DNA of 64,000 nt from Manduca sexta (taxonomy: Eukaryota > Arthropoda > Insecta > Lepidoptera > Sphingidae). The notes under the pieces are model-generated. The model did not search any database and was not told the DNA's origin. It was given only the letters and a program-made list of their open reading frames with translations. Positions 1 to 13,058 of the stretch are shown piece after piece (within the stretch, counting starts at the first letter, position 1; each line of letters begins with the position of its first letter). The translations under genes were made by a program, and so were the position numbers. Where the stretch lies: positions 541,116 through 605,115 of the forward strand of contig NC_051121.1 of assembly GCF_014839805.1 (NCBI RefSeq), given 5' to 3'.

Positions 1-1892
1 TGTCATTCACACTTCTCTTCTTTTTTCTCGCTCACACACTTTACATTTCATTCCAAGCATCACACTAACGTTCCATTCCCACATGTTACCTTCACCACTG
101 AATCCTACCACTAGAAACTGATTGCAATACACTAACACCAACCCCAAGATTTATCCGTCAATACACGTGGTCTCCATAAATCCAAAAGCGGTAAAGGGGA
201 ATACACATTGACCGAACCCATAAATCCCGAGACCACATAAAGCGAGTTCACCTTCATTATTTATGATGAAATACGTTCATTTTTCCGTGTGCTGTTACCG
301 GAGATCAATTTGGTGTCACCTCTTATCGGGTGCGAGTGGCCACTCGACGCATTATTCTTGCATGTGTACGGGGCTTTATAAAGAAAAATAGAAGTGATGA
401 AAGTGTTATTGAGTTGATAGTTTCGAAGTTATGTAAAAATAAACAATATTTTAGGGACTTTTAATTGGTTGTTAGATCAAATGCCTAATAAAGGATGTTG
501 TTGAATGCATTTCAAGGAGATCTTACTCTAAAGTACCTCTGGTGACAACGAATATTAATTTATAATTTTAGTTGACGTAAAAAATGTGCCAAATATTTTT
601 TTTGCCATAAAAACATTTTTTTAAACATTTTAATCTATACTAATATACAAAGGTAAAAAAAAATGTTTGAACGCGTTAATCTAAAGATTTTGATATATTT
701 TTCACTGTTAGGAAGCTACATTACTTATGAGTGCTATAGGTTACTTTTTATCGCAGAAAATAGAGAAGCGGAACTTTTATTCCGGAAAAACGTTTTCAAG
801 TGGACTGAACCGCGAGCTAGTCAATGCATACAATAGTAAAATATTAAAGTGTCAAAAACATCAGTAAATTACCATACGTAAAAACAAAAGCCCATAATCC
901 AATTTACGTGCACGACAAAATGCCAGTTCAAAAGCCATCATTAAAACTGAAAGGGGTGAAAATTCCAAAGGGGTAGACGCAATAATGGTGTAATAGCGAG
1001 GAACATCAAGCCCACTACAGGATATTGTGGTACGTGACACTTGAGCAGTAGGGTGGCATTTATTGGAGTAAACGAAAACAGTCACAGGGATAATTTGTTT
1101 ACACCTGTAATGCGCTTGAGAGGCTTTTGAGGAGTGAGGAATGAGAAGGGGTGGTGATCTAGTGCAGTAGTTAAGGCTTACTGGACCGCGACCCACGTCT
1201 GAAAAGGTAAACTCTGGAGCTTAATCTTTTCTTGAATAAAATTCTAATGCGTTTTTCTCTGGGATGATAAATAATGTTCTATGATGGTGATGATGAATAA
1301 TGGGAGCATAGTCTACTCATGTGTCAAAAATCATCTAAATCCGTTTAGTGGTTTTTGCGTTTACTTCTAACAAATATTTATAGATCTAAATATCTTCATA
1401 AACTCCCGGATTTGTAAGATTAGTAATTTTATCCGTTTGAAGAACGAACTGACGATTAATTCCAAATTGATGCTAACTTCTCAAGTCTTTACCTGAATTA
1501 TTCATGTGTTGCGAATTGCTTTGACTGAACAGTTTAGGTTTACTTTTGAGCTAATATTGGAACAGTCGTATGTAGTTTTGCTTTAATGTCTCTTCAATAT
1601 TTAAGATGCAATACTTTGAAATCAAGATTTGTTTGGTTAATAAATTATGTTAGCTCTTTAATTAAAAGAAGGATATTTCTTAGAAATTATTTGTACCTAA
1701 TATGGCGAAGGTTCGCTACCTTCTTGGGACAAAAATAAGCGATTATTTATTACTTTTGTCCATCTTTTCAGATATAAAACTAGCAACATTTAGGAATAGA
1801 AGCATCAAAAAAGACATTTTAACTAATTCAGTTCGAACCTTGTTGAACTGTGCAGCGTAAATTTTCAATTAAAGGTCATCATACAAGTCTTT
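1..1892. other. Gene-free AT-rich stretch
   Basis: I see no supported exon. Around 1250-1390 there is a weak remnant of rep-R ('aaatccgtttagtggttttt', followed by 'gcgtttacttctaacaaa'). The open frame at 861-1196 on the - strand has no recognisable protein character. Confidence 0.5.
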
Positions 1893-2174
1893 GGGGCCGT
1901 CCAAGTATTACGTAACGCAATTTAGGTGGAAGGGTGGCTCTTGTAAAACGTTACGATGCGTTACAGGAGCAGGAGGAGGGTATCATACAAAGCGTTATGT
2001 AACATTGGTTTTTTATTTTAAAACAATAACAAAGGTATTTTAGCGACTTTCCAGTATTTTGCGAAAAATAATTGTGAATATTATAAAAAAATTGTTACTT
2101 AGAGTTACATAGCTTTTGGAGGGTGGCGGGGGCCAAATACTTCAAAAATTGCGTTACGTTATACTTGAACGGCC
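1893..2174. mobile_element. MITE with ~29-bp terminal inverted repeats
   Basis: The left end (from 1895) reads ggccgtccaagtattacgta. The right end (2143-2174), reverse-complemented, reads ggccgttcaagtataacgta, and both continue acgcaattt with two mismatches in about 29 bp. The pentamer TCTTT flanks the element on both sides (1888-1892 and 2175-2179), a candidate 5-bp target duplication. The interior is non-coding. The superfamily is not assigned. The inverted repeat is seen directly; the DNA-transposon origin is inferred. Confidence 0.75.
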
Positions 2175-2238
2175 TCTTTACAGTTTTTATACGTTAAGTA
2201 ATCTTCAAGTAGTACTTGATATAAAACTATATTACGAA

Positions 2239-2465
2239 TATTATCGCGGTTTTTGAAATAATAATTTTTTCCCGACGTTTCGAAGACTAGAGATTTCATG
2301 TTCACGCGGGCCTGAGGTGTCGGGCCGTTTAAAAAATAATTTACAATATCTACCTACATTTTACAACTATTTTATTGATTGTTTTAGCTATGGAACCGCT
2401 TTAAATCCGTAAAATAGTTTTATTTATACCTCTAACGTTAGCATAAACATAAGAAATAATTATTA
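2239..2465 (-). mobile_element. PLE-like element, decayed copy
   Basis: It shares 'tatcgcggttttt', 'cccgacgtttcgaagac', 'acaatatctacctacatttt' and the distal end 'cataaacataagaaat' with the copies at 5295 and 20359. The interior has diverged. Strand is given as the one on which the 'cgaaacgtcggg' motif reads. Confidence 0.65.
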
Positions 2466-5279
2466 AATTAGTGTTTAATTATCATCTTAGTTGAGCAAAG
2501 CTTGTTTGTATTTCTTTTATTAATATAGTAAAATGTAATACAATTTCTAAATTAACTAATGTTAATTTTTAGCTCATGTAAACTTAAACACGGAATATTG
2601 TGAGGAAGTCTAGATCTTTCAGAGAACCGGACGTCTTACCTAGCGTACAGTTTCCTTCAGCTCTAGAATGTTTATATTATTATGCTAATTATGCAAATGC
2701 AGTGTATTCTTGAGATAAGTGTGGCACTTGAGCTTCCTTTTGGACTAAATTGAGTTCAACTTATTCAGTTGCACATATAAATGTAGGAGAAATTGAATAA
2801 GGTAAATAATTTTTAATTTTATGCATCTTATAAATAAGTAAATAATTATTTATGATGTACAGTTTATGATAAGTATTTTTTATAAGATTACTATCAAGTA
2901 CTGACCTAATTTTGAACGCTAATCTGCTCTCATTGTGAGTTAGACATTTTGTCCCAAAACCTAGACCAATATGAGTTGACATTCCGTTCAAAAACTTATA
3001 AAGGTCTTTATGGGTATTTATGATGCCTTCATTAATCGTTTATAGAAGTTATGGATAGATATAATTTTTAAAAATAAAATGACTTCAATCTTCCCTTTCC
3101 ATCGTAACTGTCGACAGTATTCATTTGTAAATAATAGTTATAATAAAATACTTCAAGGTTTAGTCAGAAATAACTTAACAATAGCACATTCTTACAAAAA
3201 TGATGGGAACAGCCATGGTCCGAAAAAAGAGATGGTAACTCGACTACCATATTTTAGGGATACATTAAACATCCAAATTTATATCTCCAAAAAACTTGTA
3301 CGATAAATAACAAAAAGTATGTCGAACTTATGCCATAAAATAAAGAGTAACTGGAAGATTTTGTATTTATTTTGGAGTGAATTTTTGAGTTTCGCACTGT
3401 TGTGTAACTACGCGACATATTAGATGCACTCGCAGGTGAGGCTTTGGAGTAAAATGGTGATAGGTCAATAAATACACAAATTAAAATATAACTTTTGGGG
3501 CGTACAATTTTCAATATGCTACTACGCAAATGAAGGTGGGCAGCTAAAATCACACGAAATCTAGTCCACGCAGCAACGCAGGTGGGTTAAAAATTGGAAT
3601 CCCGTGATCCCGGACATTTGCAGCCGCCCACTGGTCTGTAGCACAATATCCCTTGAGTTATGACCGAGGGCCTCCAGTTTTGGAACTGAGCCACGCTATA
3701 TTGATTGCCACTTTGAAAATTTTAGAATTTGAATTACGATGGGATTGCGGATAGACAGCGTGGAGTTATATTTTGCGGTTTATGGTTCAGGACGGTAGCA
3801 TTTTGTATGAAATACGTCTGTCAATGGTTTTGAAATACTAGGTATTGAATTGCACTTAAAGTGATGACCAAAAACATTTCGCCTGACAAGGGAAAAAAGC
3901 ATCTCTTGATGCTTTTTGGTTAGATAAAAAAATTTGATGTTTGAGTTTAAAAATAAAATATAAATATTAGTTCATATGTATACTTATATACATATTTATA
4001 CAAGATTATACTTATTCTTAACTACAGCTTGCACAATTTTTAGCTTCTTTTTATGTGAGTTATTTTCTTTGAGTATATGTGTTAACCTATCTGCAAGATA
4101 TAGTCTGGCATAGGTTAACTTATTATATAAACTTCTTCAAATTATATTTTGTTTAATTTTCTTTCATAATTGCTTCTTTACGCTCCATACGCTTATAATC
4201 CTGGACTTTAAATATTAAATGCGGTAATACCTAACAAAAATTTAAATATGTCTACAGTGTTCCTCTCCACAACAAAAGCAGACAAAGCATCCATTAATTT
4301 CTCTGACAATAAATTTTATATTAATCGCCATCAGATCACCTGCCCAATACAAAATGTAAATCAAATACATTCAAAAAACACCGTCAAACATCTTTTGTTC
4401 CACCAAATGTAGTACAAACGTGTACAAGACCCAGATTCTATGTCCCCGAAGAAAATCGACACGCGGCAACAAAGGGAAAGGAGACAAAAGTCATGACACA
4501 TTGTGAGGCGAAACAATACGAACAGAGTCGCGGCAAGATTGTAGTTTAAGTGTACAATGCTGTCCTTACAGCTGTGAGTATGAGTTATAAGAAAAATGAG
4601 ATTGCGGTGTGTAATGAGATTCCTTTTGTTGTTTACTGGTTGTTAGTTTATTGCGTTGAAAGGGAGGTATCTTAAGCGACAGAATGTTTAGATGGTGTTT
4701 TTCTAAATCTGCCACCAAGCAGCAACATTAAAGCACTTTAGTTTAAGTAATTGACTGTCTAACCGCCATTTTCGCTGTAGTCAAACCGCTCTTTTCTATG
4801 TCAAAAATGTACCAATCAAAAGAAAGTTTTTTTTTACATTCTCACAAATGAGTTATTTTGTTTGGCTCATTCTTAGAATCGGATTGAAGATTGAGATACG
4901 GATTGTTTATTGAACTGTGTATGACTGAAAAAATTTGGATATTTTTATTTCCGTTATAAACGTTTTTTTGTGACTGAAATCAAAAGCTAAATCAGTCCCT
5001 TATCTATTGTTAAACTGTCTATCCATACATACTCTTATACACTTCCATCTATTCTAAACACAACCTAATTCCAAACCAATAAAGCTACAATATCAATAAT
5101 AATATTCCATCAAACAGTAATTGAAACACTATCAAAACATCAGCTCCGAAGCCAAACACGTGGAATTTAAACATTAACACCCCATCGTGTTATAAGCGAA
5201 TTTAATGTACCCTTATTTGTTGACATGTGTTTCAATTTCGTGAATCAATACACTCGCTAGCAAATTATTGGGCGCTTAC
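2466..5279. other. Gene-free stretch
   Basis: The sequence is mostly AT-rich and I see no supported exon. The segment 3560-3720 and the one near 4440-4560 are richer in G and C, but carry no frame I recognise. The small open frames at 2761-2991, 3079-3306 and 3254-3553 are unremarkable. Confidence 0.45.
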
Positions 5280-5618
5280 TTATTAAGGGAGTTGTTGAAA
5301 TTAAACTAATTTTCGGATTCTATCGCGGTGTTAGTATTTTATTTTCTCCCGACGTTCATTCTGCGTAGATCGGACCACCAACAGCTAAAATTTTAAAAAA
5401 TTAAAGAAGTTGTATAATTGTAAAATGTAGGTAGATATTGTAACTTTGACTTTACGGATGAACAACACCTCAGTACCCCCCGTGACCATGAAGGCTGCAA
5501 AGTCTTCGAAACGTCGGGAGAAAAATAAAATACTAACACCGCGATAGAATCCGAAAATTAGTTTAATTTCAATGTCTAACATTCGCGTAAACATAAGAAA
5601 TCATTATTAAGGGAGTTG
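5280..5618 (+). mobile_element. PLE-like fold-back element with 15-bp target duplication
   Basis: The element (5295-5603) begins 'ttgaaattaaactaattttc' and near its other end carries the inverted copy 'gaaaattagtttaatttcaa'. The inverted arms are about 55 bp and include 'ctatcgcggtgttagtattt' and 'ctcccgacg'. The 15-mer ttattaagggagttg is present exactly at 5280-5294 and 5604-5618, so it is a clear target-site duplication. The motif 'cttcgaaacgtcgggag' lies at 5504-5520. A long duplication fits target-primed retrotransposition better than a cut-and-paste MITE. The Penelope-like assignment rests on the 'cgaaacgtcggg' pseudo-LTR motif and is an inference. Confidence 0.75.
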
Positions 5619-5815
5619 GTTCTTCTTCAATACGTTTGGAAACTAGGGTGGTAATGTTTGGACTATTTAACATGTGAAGTACCTACGTCTTATTTGGAAT
5701 TCCTCAGTTTTGTTGAATGCTTATGTAACGATCATATAATTTTATCGTATTTTAAATGATTTGATACAAATCGCTATCTTGTTTTAAAAGAATCTTATAA
5801 ACAAATATACACTCA

Positions 5816-6045
5816 CGACTTTTTCCCTCAAGGTATAGGCAGAGGCACAACTGGTACACCTATTTCCTATTGAGGGTATTCCGTCCCATGATGTGATAGT
5901 CTTTAGTTATATGGGTTACAAATTCCAAACTCAGGACTAATAGTGAGTACAAAAACCCAATATCGCTTTGTCTGATCCGAAGATCGAATCCATGACCTTA
6001 GTACTGCAATCCTACCGTAATACGTACACCATCGAGAAATTTAAT
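5816..6045 (-). mobile_element. SINE-2 copy
   Basis: On the - strand the head has a box-B-like 'ggattcgatcttcgg'. The body includes the reverse complement of 'attccgtcccatgatgtgat' and 'ggtataggcagaggcacaac'. It is nearly full length and diverged. Confidence 0.7.
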
Positions 6046-7189
6046 TAGTAAATATAAGATGCATTTTTCATTGGAGCTTTCTCAACTGGTTCTTCGGCAA
6101 GTATTTCTAGTTAACCAAGTAGTTCTGGAATCAATTTATAACTGCATAGATGCAGAAAGTATTTAGATTATCTACCTGAGATGTTTATAAATGTGCTTGT
6201 ATAATATCGACCACTACACATTACTACCGACAAAATAATAATGCAATTTATGTAAAAGCAAAAGACATACACGACTATGTCTATGATAAAAAATGATATT
6301 CATTTATTATTATCATCCCGCTTTAAATTCCAAATTTTAAATTAATAATAAAAACGATGATGCAATCATTGACTATCAGAATACTCGTAGCATCGTATTT
6401 CAATGATTTCAAAAGAGTGCTTGTAGTTGACTGACACTGGTAGTATATTTTAAATTATAAACGAAATGTCAGTATGTTTTAAAGGTATTTAACATTTAAG
6501 CTCACGCTTCTATCCTCCTAGGGTGTGATGGAGACGCAATTAGTGCACTCGCTTTTACAATATCCTTTCCATTATCATTATGTGATAGAGGGTGCCACAT
6601 TGGACACAAATTCTAATCCTAAGTAACCTAAATGTTTCATTTTCAAACCAAATTTCGCTTATTTTTTATTGCCTGAAATATAATCATACCCTGAACCTCA
6701 GGGCTAGCAAACACCACGAGATCAAAGATATTAATATAACAAAATTTTAATAATACAGCACAATATTCGGCCACAACTGCTCCACTGCAGGCATGTCCAC
6801 AGCTATTATTAATTGTCTAATTTATAAGCGACATTCGGATGTCCATGACACATCGACGCAGCCGACGGAGCCCCATTTGTGATTCATAGTGCTATTTGCC
6901 AACTGCATATGAACATACTGTCAATATGGCTAATCAATATACTGTGTCGAAATTTCTATTGATTAAATCTTATGGTCGAGAGTAGGGTCTTAGGGTCTGG
7001 TTTACTAGCGTTAATTTATTGTATGGGGGCCAGGATTTTAGAAGGTGAGGTGATCTTTATCGATGGCAAAATGGCTTCACTACCACGGATGATAAGTAAA
7101 GTGAAGTTTCTGAAGAAGAAGAAAATAAGGCATACCCGAACCTGCAGCTATGCCGGCTAACCTAATTATTTCGTCATGCTCCACTTGAA
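6046..7189. other. Gene-free stretch
   Basis: I see no exon or recognisable repeat. It holds only small open frames such as 6972-7160. Confidence 0.45.
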
Positions 7190-7255
7190 TAATCCTTCTC
7201 AGTAGTAGAGGAGGTCCGTGCCCAACATTGGGACAGTATATAATACAGAGCTGGT
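7190..7255 (+). mobile_element. SINE-1 3' fragment
   Basis: It matches the SINE-1 3' end: 'cagtagtagaggaggtccgt' followed by 'gggacagtatataatacaga'. The head and body are missing. Confidence 0.65.
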
Positions 7256-7364
7256 AATATAAGGCACCGATGAGCCCGTGGTAGAGTGGTTAAGCGTAGC
7301 ATAGATGCTTTCAACTTTAAGTTTAAGTTTGTTTTGGTATTACAGGCTGATAATGAGAAGAACA

Positions 7365-7442
7365 ATTTTACCTAACCCGGATATCAAACCTACTTCAGCA
7401 GTCATGCCAGCTGCAACAAATACGAAATACGCTACCGAGGCA
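7365..7442 (-). mobile_element. SINE-2 head fragment
   Basis: On the - strand it reads 'tgcctcggtagcgta' (box A region) and later 'aggtttgatatccgggtta' (box B region), as in the head of the copy at 39811. The body is lost or diverged. Confidence 0.5.
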
Positions 7443-7922
7443 ATCAAATCGAACTACTCTGTAACACGAGGTAAACTTGAAGATGAAATGGAACGGTCTT
7501 GTACACAAATGTGTCCACTTCACAAACTAGCGTGATTTCAACTCGGTAAGAGGTCAATCGTTGACAACTTGACTGTTCGAACTATGTGCATACGAGATAC
7601 TTTACTGTTCGAGAGAAATGGGATTGGTTAAGTTTGATTTTGAACGCTATGTAGCAGCAATTAGGTACCTCAGAGATAGATGTTTGAGACATTAGAAGTA
7701 TTTCTTGCCTTATATCTATAATTGTGCTACTAGTCATTTATTATACAATTATTTATTCAGACTCAAGATAAGACGTAATTGAATATATGGATTTAAATTT
7801 AGCACTTTCTTCACTAAATATGCAAAATATTTTCGATTGAGTAGAAACAAAAACAGCATATATTTGCTAATATGGTGTGAACTGATGAAGAGCGCAACAC
7901 TCAGAGCAGACAGCAAATAAAT

Positions 7923-8250
7923 TTAATGCGCATTGCGGGTATGAACAAAATTTATATTCATATTAATACATTCATATTGTGTGGGTATTCTAACAGAACT
8001 TGCTAGCGTCCCAACATATGTTTTAATAGCAACATTCTGTTTGGAGACTGTATTGAATGTAGGTCCACCTATAAAGTTTGGTGTAACTTTGACAATTGGC
8101 ATTGTAATTGGTATTCCGTTTGATACAAAATGTATTTGATATATTGGCACCATCTTATATAAATAACAGCGAATTGTTTCCATGAGCAGTGGTCTCATAA
8201 ACAGTTGCGTAAGCACCTAAAATTGTGAAATACACTACGGCTAAAATAGG
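7923..8250 (-). other. Unassigned open frame, possibly a decayed exon
   Basis: A 97-codon frame on the - strand (8216 to 7923) has a balanced composition, with many V, T, P and N residues, and ends TAA. I do not recognise it. In another - frame, starting near 8245, a hydrophobic run (AVVYFTILGAYA) precedes TVYETTAHGNNS and then meets a stop after about 30 codons. A pyrimidine-rich 'acctattttag' that could be a splice acceptor precedes it. This could be the remains of a small secreted-protein exon broken by a PLE-like insertion at 8259. It may equally be chance. Confidence 0.2.
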
Positions 8251-8258
8251 TAAATAAT

Positions 8259-8425
8259 TAAAAATTTTGTATTATTGAAAAATGTAGGTAGATATTGTAA
8301 CTCTGGCTGCTTGGACGACAACATCGATCCCAAACGTGACCATGAAGGCAGCTAAGTCTTCGAAACTTCAGGAGAAAATTATAATATAAAAAACCTAAAA
8401 TCTGTAAATAGTTTTATTTCAATAC
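8259..8425 (+). mobile_element. PLE-like element, decayed copy
   Basis: It shares 'aaatgtaggtagatattgta', 'cgtgaccatgaaggcagc', 'agtcttcgaaact' and 'agttttatttcaat' with the 5295 copy. The inverted left terminus is absent. Confidence 0.65.
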
Positions 8426-11400
8426 ACGGTGGCAAGTTGTAATATATTCCTGATAATATATCCAAAGAAAAGTAGTAACATTTTAATGATAATAAGGTAT
8501 AGACAGCAAAACAAAACTTGCTAGTTGTAGCCAACAGAAAATAGACCATGTGGACAATCAAGCCAAAATCAAGCATACGGTCTTCTAACACCTAGATAAG
8601 TATATTTTACTGCGCAGTTTCACGATCCCTAGAATAATAATAGAGGTTTATCGAGTGCCATAAAATTAAAGCTGAGCACAAACCATTTGCGTAGTTTAAC
8701 GACAGTTGTCTTGAGGAAGCAACAGGGTAACTTAGACCGATAGAATTTAATTTGATAGAAATTGAATCTGAAGTTTGATTGTGTACGAGAAGATTTCAAT
8801 GCAGAAATGTCTTTAATTTAATATCATTAATGTACCGCAATATAGCCTGTATGTAGACATTAAAAAATATAGTTAGGTATAGACAGGACATCAGGACCAA
8901 ATTTATGCTCCACAAGTTATTATTGGTAATAAGTCGTCTTATTTGAAATGTCCGTGTGACAAAATGTCGCAGCGTCTCTAAATATTAATACAAAAATAAC
9001 ATGTTTACAGAAAACCTGCTAAAACGCGCAATAAAAAAGTGCAAATCGCGATATGGGAACAATATGAAGTATTTTACATTAATGCTATTTCACGATTGAG
9101 TAACCATCGCATGTGCGCAGAAATTTTGTATGACAATCTAAATAATGTTCGCTCTATATCATAGAACTCCTTGCCTGTGTGGTCCCTATTACAGCTATAA
9201 TTACAGTGTAAATCAAATATATAGACTATGAAGATGAATCATTGAGTCTCTTGATGGTCGTTAGAATAATGCAGCACAACGCATCACTCATTAGACACTG
9301 AAAGTTGAGTAGGGACGTCGCTATCATCACAAAAACATTCTAGTTGGGGTCAACCACAAGACCACCGCTACTAAAGGTGATATTGTTTTCTTAATGTTGC
9401 GTCTACGGAATTTTACTTGTTTGCTTTTAATATTAGCATGGCCAGGTTAAAAAACCATCGGTGCGTGGAAACGAGATTTTCTTTTTAAAAATACTTATAA
9501 TAAAGATTGTATCTATATCTATACTGATTGTTAAACATAAATATTTAATGATATTACCACTGCAAAGTGTAAAAAAACTACCTAAAATATAAACTAATTT
9601 TCATCAGAAACTTGTTATGGCAAATTGTTTCGGCCTAAAGATTCAAGTATATTGCGTTCTCTGACGTTTTTCATTACAATTTCAATTTGCCGTTAAGGTA
9701 TGTATGTTACTATTTTTGGATTTATTCTTAAATGTGGATTTATTCTAAAACATTTTTTTTAATATCATGTAGTCTGTGACACAAGGTACTTCATTGTTTC
9801 TAGATTTTATCGTGAGTATATTGTAAGTCGACGTAAAGCTGTGTAACTATTTTGTTTCAGGTATGAGAAATTAAAAAAATGTTTAATAGTTTCTTATAAT
9901 AAATTTATTTCATTTAATTTTGATTATACGCCGAAGAACGCTGCTGCGGGTTTTGCTAGGTATGTTGGTGTAGGGCATATACACGGGTAGGGCCTCAGTC
10001 TAATGCTCACTCGGATGATGTTATACTCCCGCGTGTGGACATTGGGCTGTAACACCGATGAAAACAACATAACCCTTCCATTCACAATAGGCGGTAACGA
10101 TAACAATTTTTTCCCGGTGAAAAAAAAATTACATTTCTGAATGGGTAAGGTAGGAAACTGTGATAAAACCGATGTTCATATCAGTCGCAAACTCCAACCT
10201 GAACCTAATCAAGCTATTCAGTAAAGAATATCACACTGCTCATCAAATTATCAATTTAAATTCCCCAAACAGTCAATACGTGAAACAAAGAGCAATACAA
10301 AATAAGCAACGGAAATTTCGTTACAATAGTTTGCAGTGACCAAGTTCATGTTTATTTTATACCGCCATTACAACGTTTAATGGAGCATCCTGGTTGATTG
10401 ATCGATACAAATGGATAGTCATGATTCTACGTTATTTATGATGCCTCGAATTTCATATATTGGCGTTTGGTTAGTATAACATCATGCCTTTTCAAAGGTT
10501 AGAGGTTAGACTACGGACATGTAGGGAAGGGTGTGAATTTTAAAGGATGATATTTACTTTTCATTTATTTATAAAGCAACTAGGTGTTCCTCGCGACTTC
10601 CTCTGGAAGAAAAGCCTTTCCCGCTACCAAACTCTTTATTACTATAGCGATACATGGCGCACCATATTCGATGCCAACGCGATATGTTTCAAAATAAGTT
10701 CAACACCATTATTTTCTACAGGAGAAATTACTAAGATAAAAAGTACCATGTGTCATCTAGAACATGGTGAATCCGTGTGCCAAATTTAATTTAATTTAAT
10801 TCTCCTGTTCGTCCGTTTACTTTTAACAAATCGCTGCTTGAATTCAAAAGTGTCACAAATAAAAAAAAATCAAAAATGTTTTTATTGCAAAAATACAACC
10901 GTAACCCTTCATATTTTTATAATATATCCGGACATCGAAATATTTTCATTATCTTTGACATTTATAATATTAATAAGAAAGAAGATTTTTGTATTATTAA
11001 TCAGATAACACGATTATGACTTTATAGGTCCAACGGTAAGACTAGGTCTAAGGTGAGAGTATAATCTTCCTCTGTGTTTACACCCACCACTGCAACTCCT
11101 GCAAACCAGGATCGACAACAATTTATGAAACCGAGCTGTGAAGCTGCGCGAGTTTCGGGAAAAACTTATTTATCTTTATCCCGCAAAGAAATTGACCGAA
11201 TAGAAATGAGATTTTTGAACACGATTTGCCCAGACCTACGTATAATTAAGGGGATTCACTTACAATATGGCCGGTTGCAAAAAATGAAAACATGCAATTT
11301 CTTCAGGATGCTTGTAAAGTGCAATATAATTGCGAGTTTACATTAAAAACTAATTACGCTGATTCTAAACGGAGAGTCAATTGCTTAGTCATTAGTACGT

Positions 11401-11635
11401 GGAATTTGAAATAGCTAATGATATTATGTCAAATGTATCCCAATTTCCAATTAAACAACAGAACACCGAATTCCCCGAAAACCTCATTAAATTCATGTTT
11501 AACCGGGTTATTATGCAACGAAATGTTCCTTGTGTTTTTCCTTTAATATTTTTTCCATGTATAACGGAGGTTGTGAAGTGTTTGGAACCTCATTACAGAA
11601 AAGAGGTCATAATAGAGTAAATTCCTATATTTGAT
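8426..11635. other. Gene-free stretch
   Basis: I see no supported exon. The open frames at 10547-10789 (+), 11074-11346 (+) and 11399-11620 (+) lack recognisable motifs or splice context. The GC-richer block 9930-10110, with a 60-codon - frame, looks like an old repeat, but I cannot name it. Confidence 0.4.
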
Positions 11636-11637
11636 TT

Positions 11638-11865
11638 TCTCCCTTTTTTCATTGCTTTCAATGACGTGACGAGCTTGCCGTTCGCCTGATGGTAAGCGAT
11701 ACGACCGCCCATAAACAGTAGAAACACCATCCAACACCATGAATTACCAAGTATTGTTTGGTATTCCACTACGCTCGCCATTCTGAGACGTGAGATGTTA
11801 AGTCTCATTATGTCCAGTAGTTACACTGGCTATAATGTCCTTCAAACCGGAACCTACCACCACTT
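11638..11865 (+). repeat. rep-Q copy
   Basis: It reads 'gacgagcttgccgttcgcct', 'gatggtaagcgatacgaccg', 'cccataaacagtagaaacac' and 'atgagacttaaca' in inverted sense ('gttaagtctcattatgtcca'). Its - strand is open over most of the unit, which produces the look-alike frames at 11543-11740 and 11593-11808. Confidence 0.75.
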
Positions 11866-12967
11866 TGTTTTATGTTAACAGGAAATAATACAAACAAAAA
11901 ATCTGTGAAATCAGCATCAAAATTGGTTGAAAAATAAAACAGTTATTAATATTTCAAATATGGTTGTGAGCAAATGTAGGGAAGCCGTAGAATTATCGCC
12001 CTATCTTATTCCCACGCACGAAGCGTCATAGCTGGTAGCACTCGGTAACGTCATAATTTGCTAATATTGTGTTGTTTGTTTTTTGATCGACCTCTTCCAC
12101 AAAAATTTAAAGATTTACAATGTATTTATTATTTCATGGATTTTGTAAATTCCTTCTTCGTTCGATTTTGGATAATATACATTTTTGATAAATGCATTTA
12201 AAAAGAGTAGGTAGTCAACTACCCTATTATCTTTATTAGAGTCTTATGAGTGGCCTACCATTATCTGATGATTATACTCCAGGCTGCTATTGAACAGATA
12301 CCCAATATAAATTTGCTCTGAGATTCGAACCTGAGACCTCAGTGCGTTCGTGGAATCAACAATATCGACAACATGGGCTGTTCATAGCATGTATATTCAT
12401 TGCATAATGTATAACATCGGATATTTACTTCGCGGAAGCGACGCACTCGGCCGTATAATGCCATGACCATAATAAAGGTGCTGCACTGTGTTACGGCACA
12501 ATATCTGGTTTTAATTTATGCTGTTAATCGATAAAATACAGGTGACATAACGTTTATTATTCTTGGTATGCTATGGGAGTTATTTTTTTGTGTATTGGAC
12601 CCCGCAATTAACATCAGTGGAAAACTGCGAATGAGATACTGAAATCCTCTGAATTAGCGACTGCAGGGACGTCATATCATAATATTAAAAAGGTTTACAA
12701 TAAAAAAATATATACCAAAATCCGATTCCAAAAGCCATTACAAACCAAAAAATCTTCGTGAGATGCTAACATATTAATATTTTACTAAGACTTTCCCTGA
12801 AATATAATATTTAATAAACGAAGGCCCCATCTAAATCGGATTAATAGTTTCTGAGAAAATCGCGAACATAGAAACTTACATGTATACGTGTCAAAAACTG
12901 AACATCCTTTTTTGATGTCGGTGAAAATACCTCCTTCCAATTAAAAGTCACAACTCGAAACTAACTT
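11866..12967. other. Gene-free stretch with a SINE-2 remnant
   Basis: A SINE-2 - strand remnant lies at about 12285-12365 ('gagattcgaacctgagacct'). A weak rep-R-like piece lies at 12830-12890. Nothing else is recognised. Confidence 0.45.
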
Positions 12968-13058
12968 ATCATCATCATAAAGTCCACTGTTGAACATATG
13001 TCCCCCCCCCCCCTAAGATTTCCAGACGAACCTGCCGAAAGTGGCCTGCATTCAATTG
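12968..13058 (-). mobile_element. LINE 3' end remnant
   Basis: 'tcatcatcataaagtccact' followed by 'gttgaacatatgtcc' and 'ccgaaagtggcctgcatt' is, on the - strand, the end of the reverse-transcriptase ORF and its (ATG)n tail seen at the other LINE ends here. A run of 12 C lies inside it (13003-13014). Confidence 0.5.

Noticed and set aside
11543..11808. 65- and 71-codon - frames, and similar frames at 36739, 46347 and 53531
   Set aside because: All lie in copies of the same dispersed repeat (rep-Q); the frames recur because the repeat recurs.
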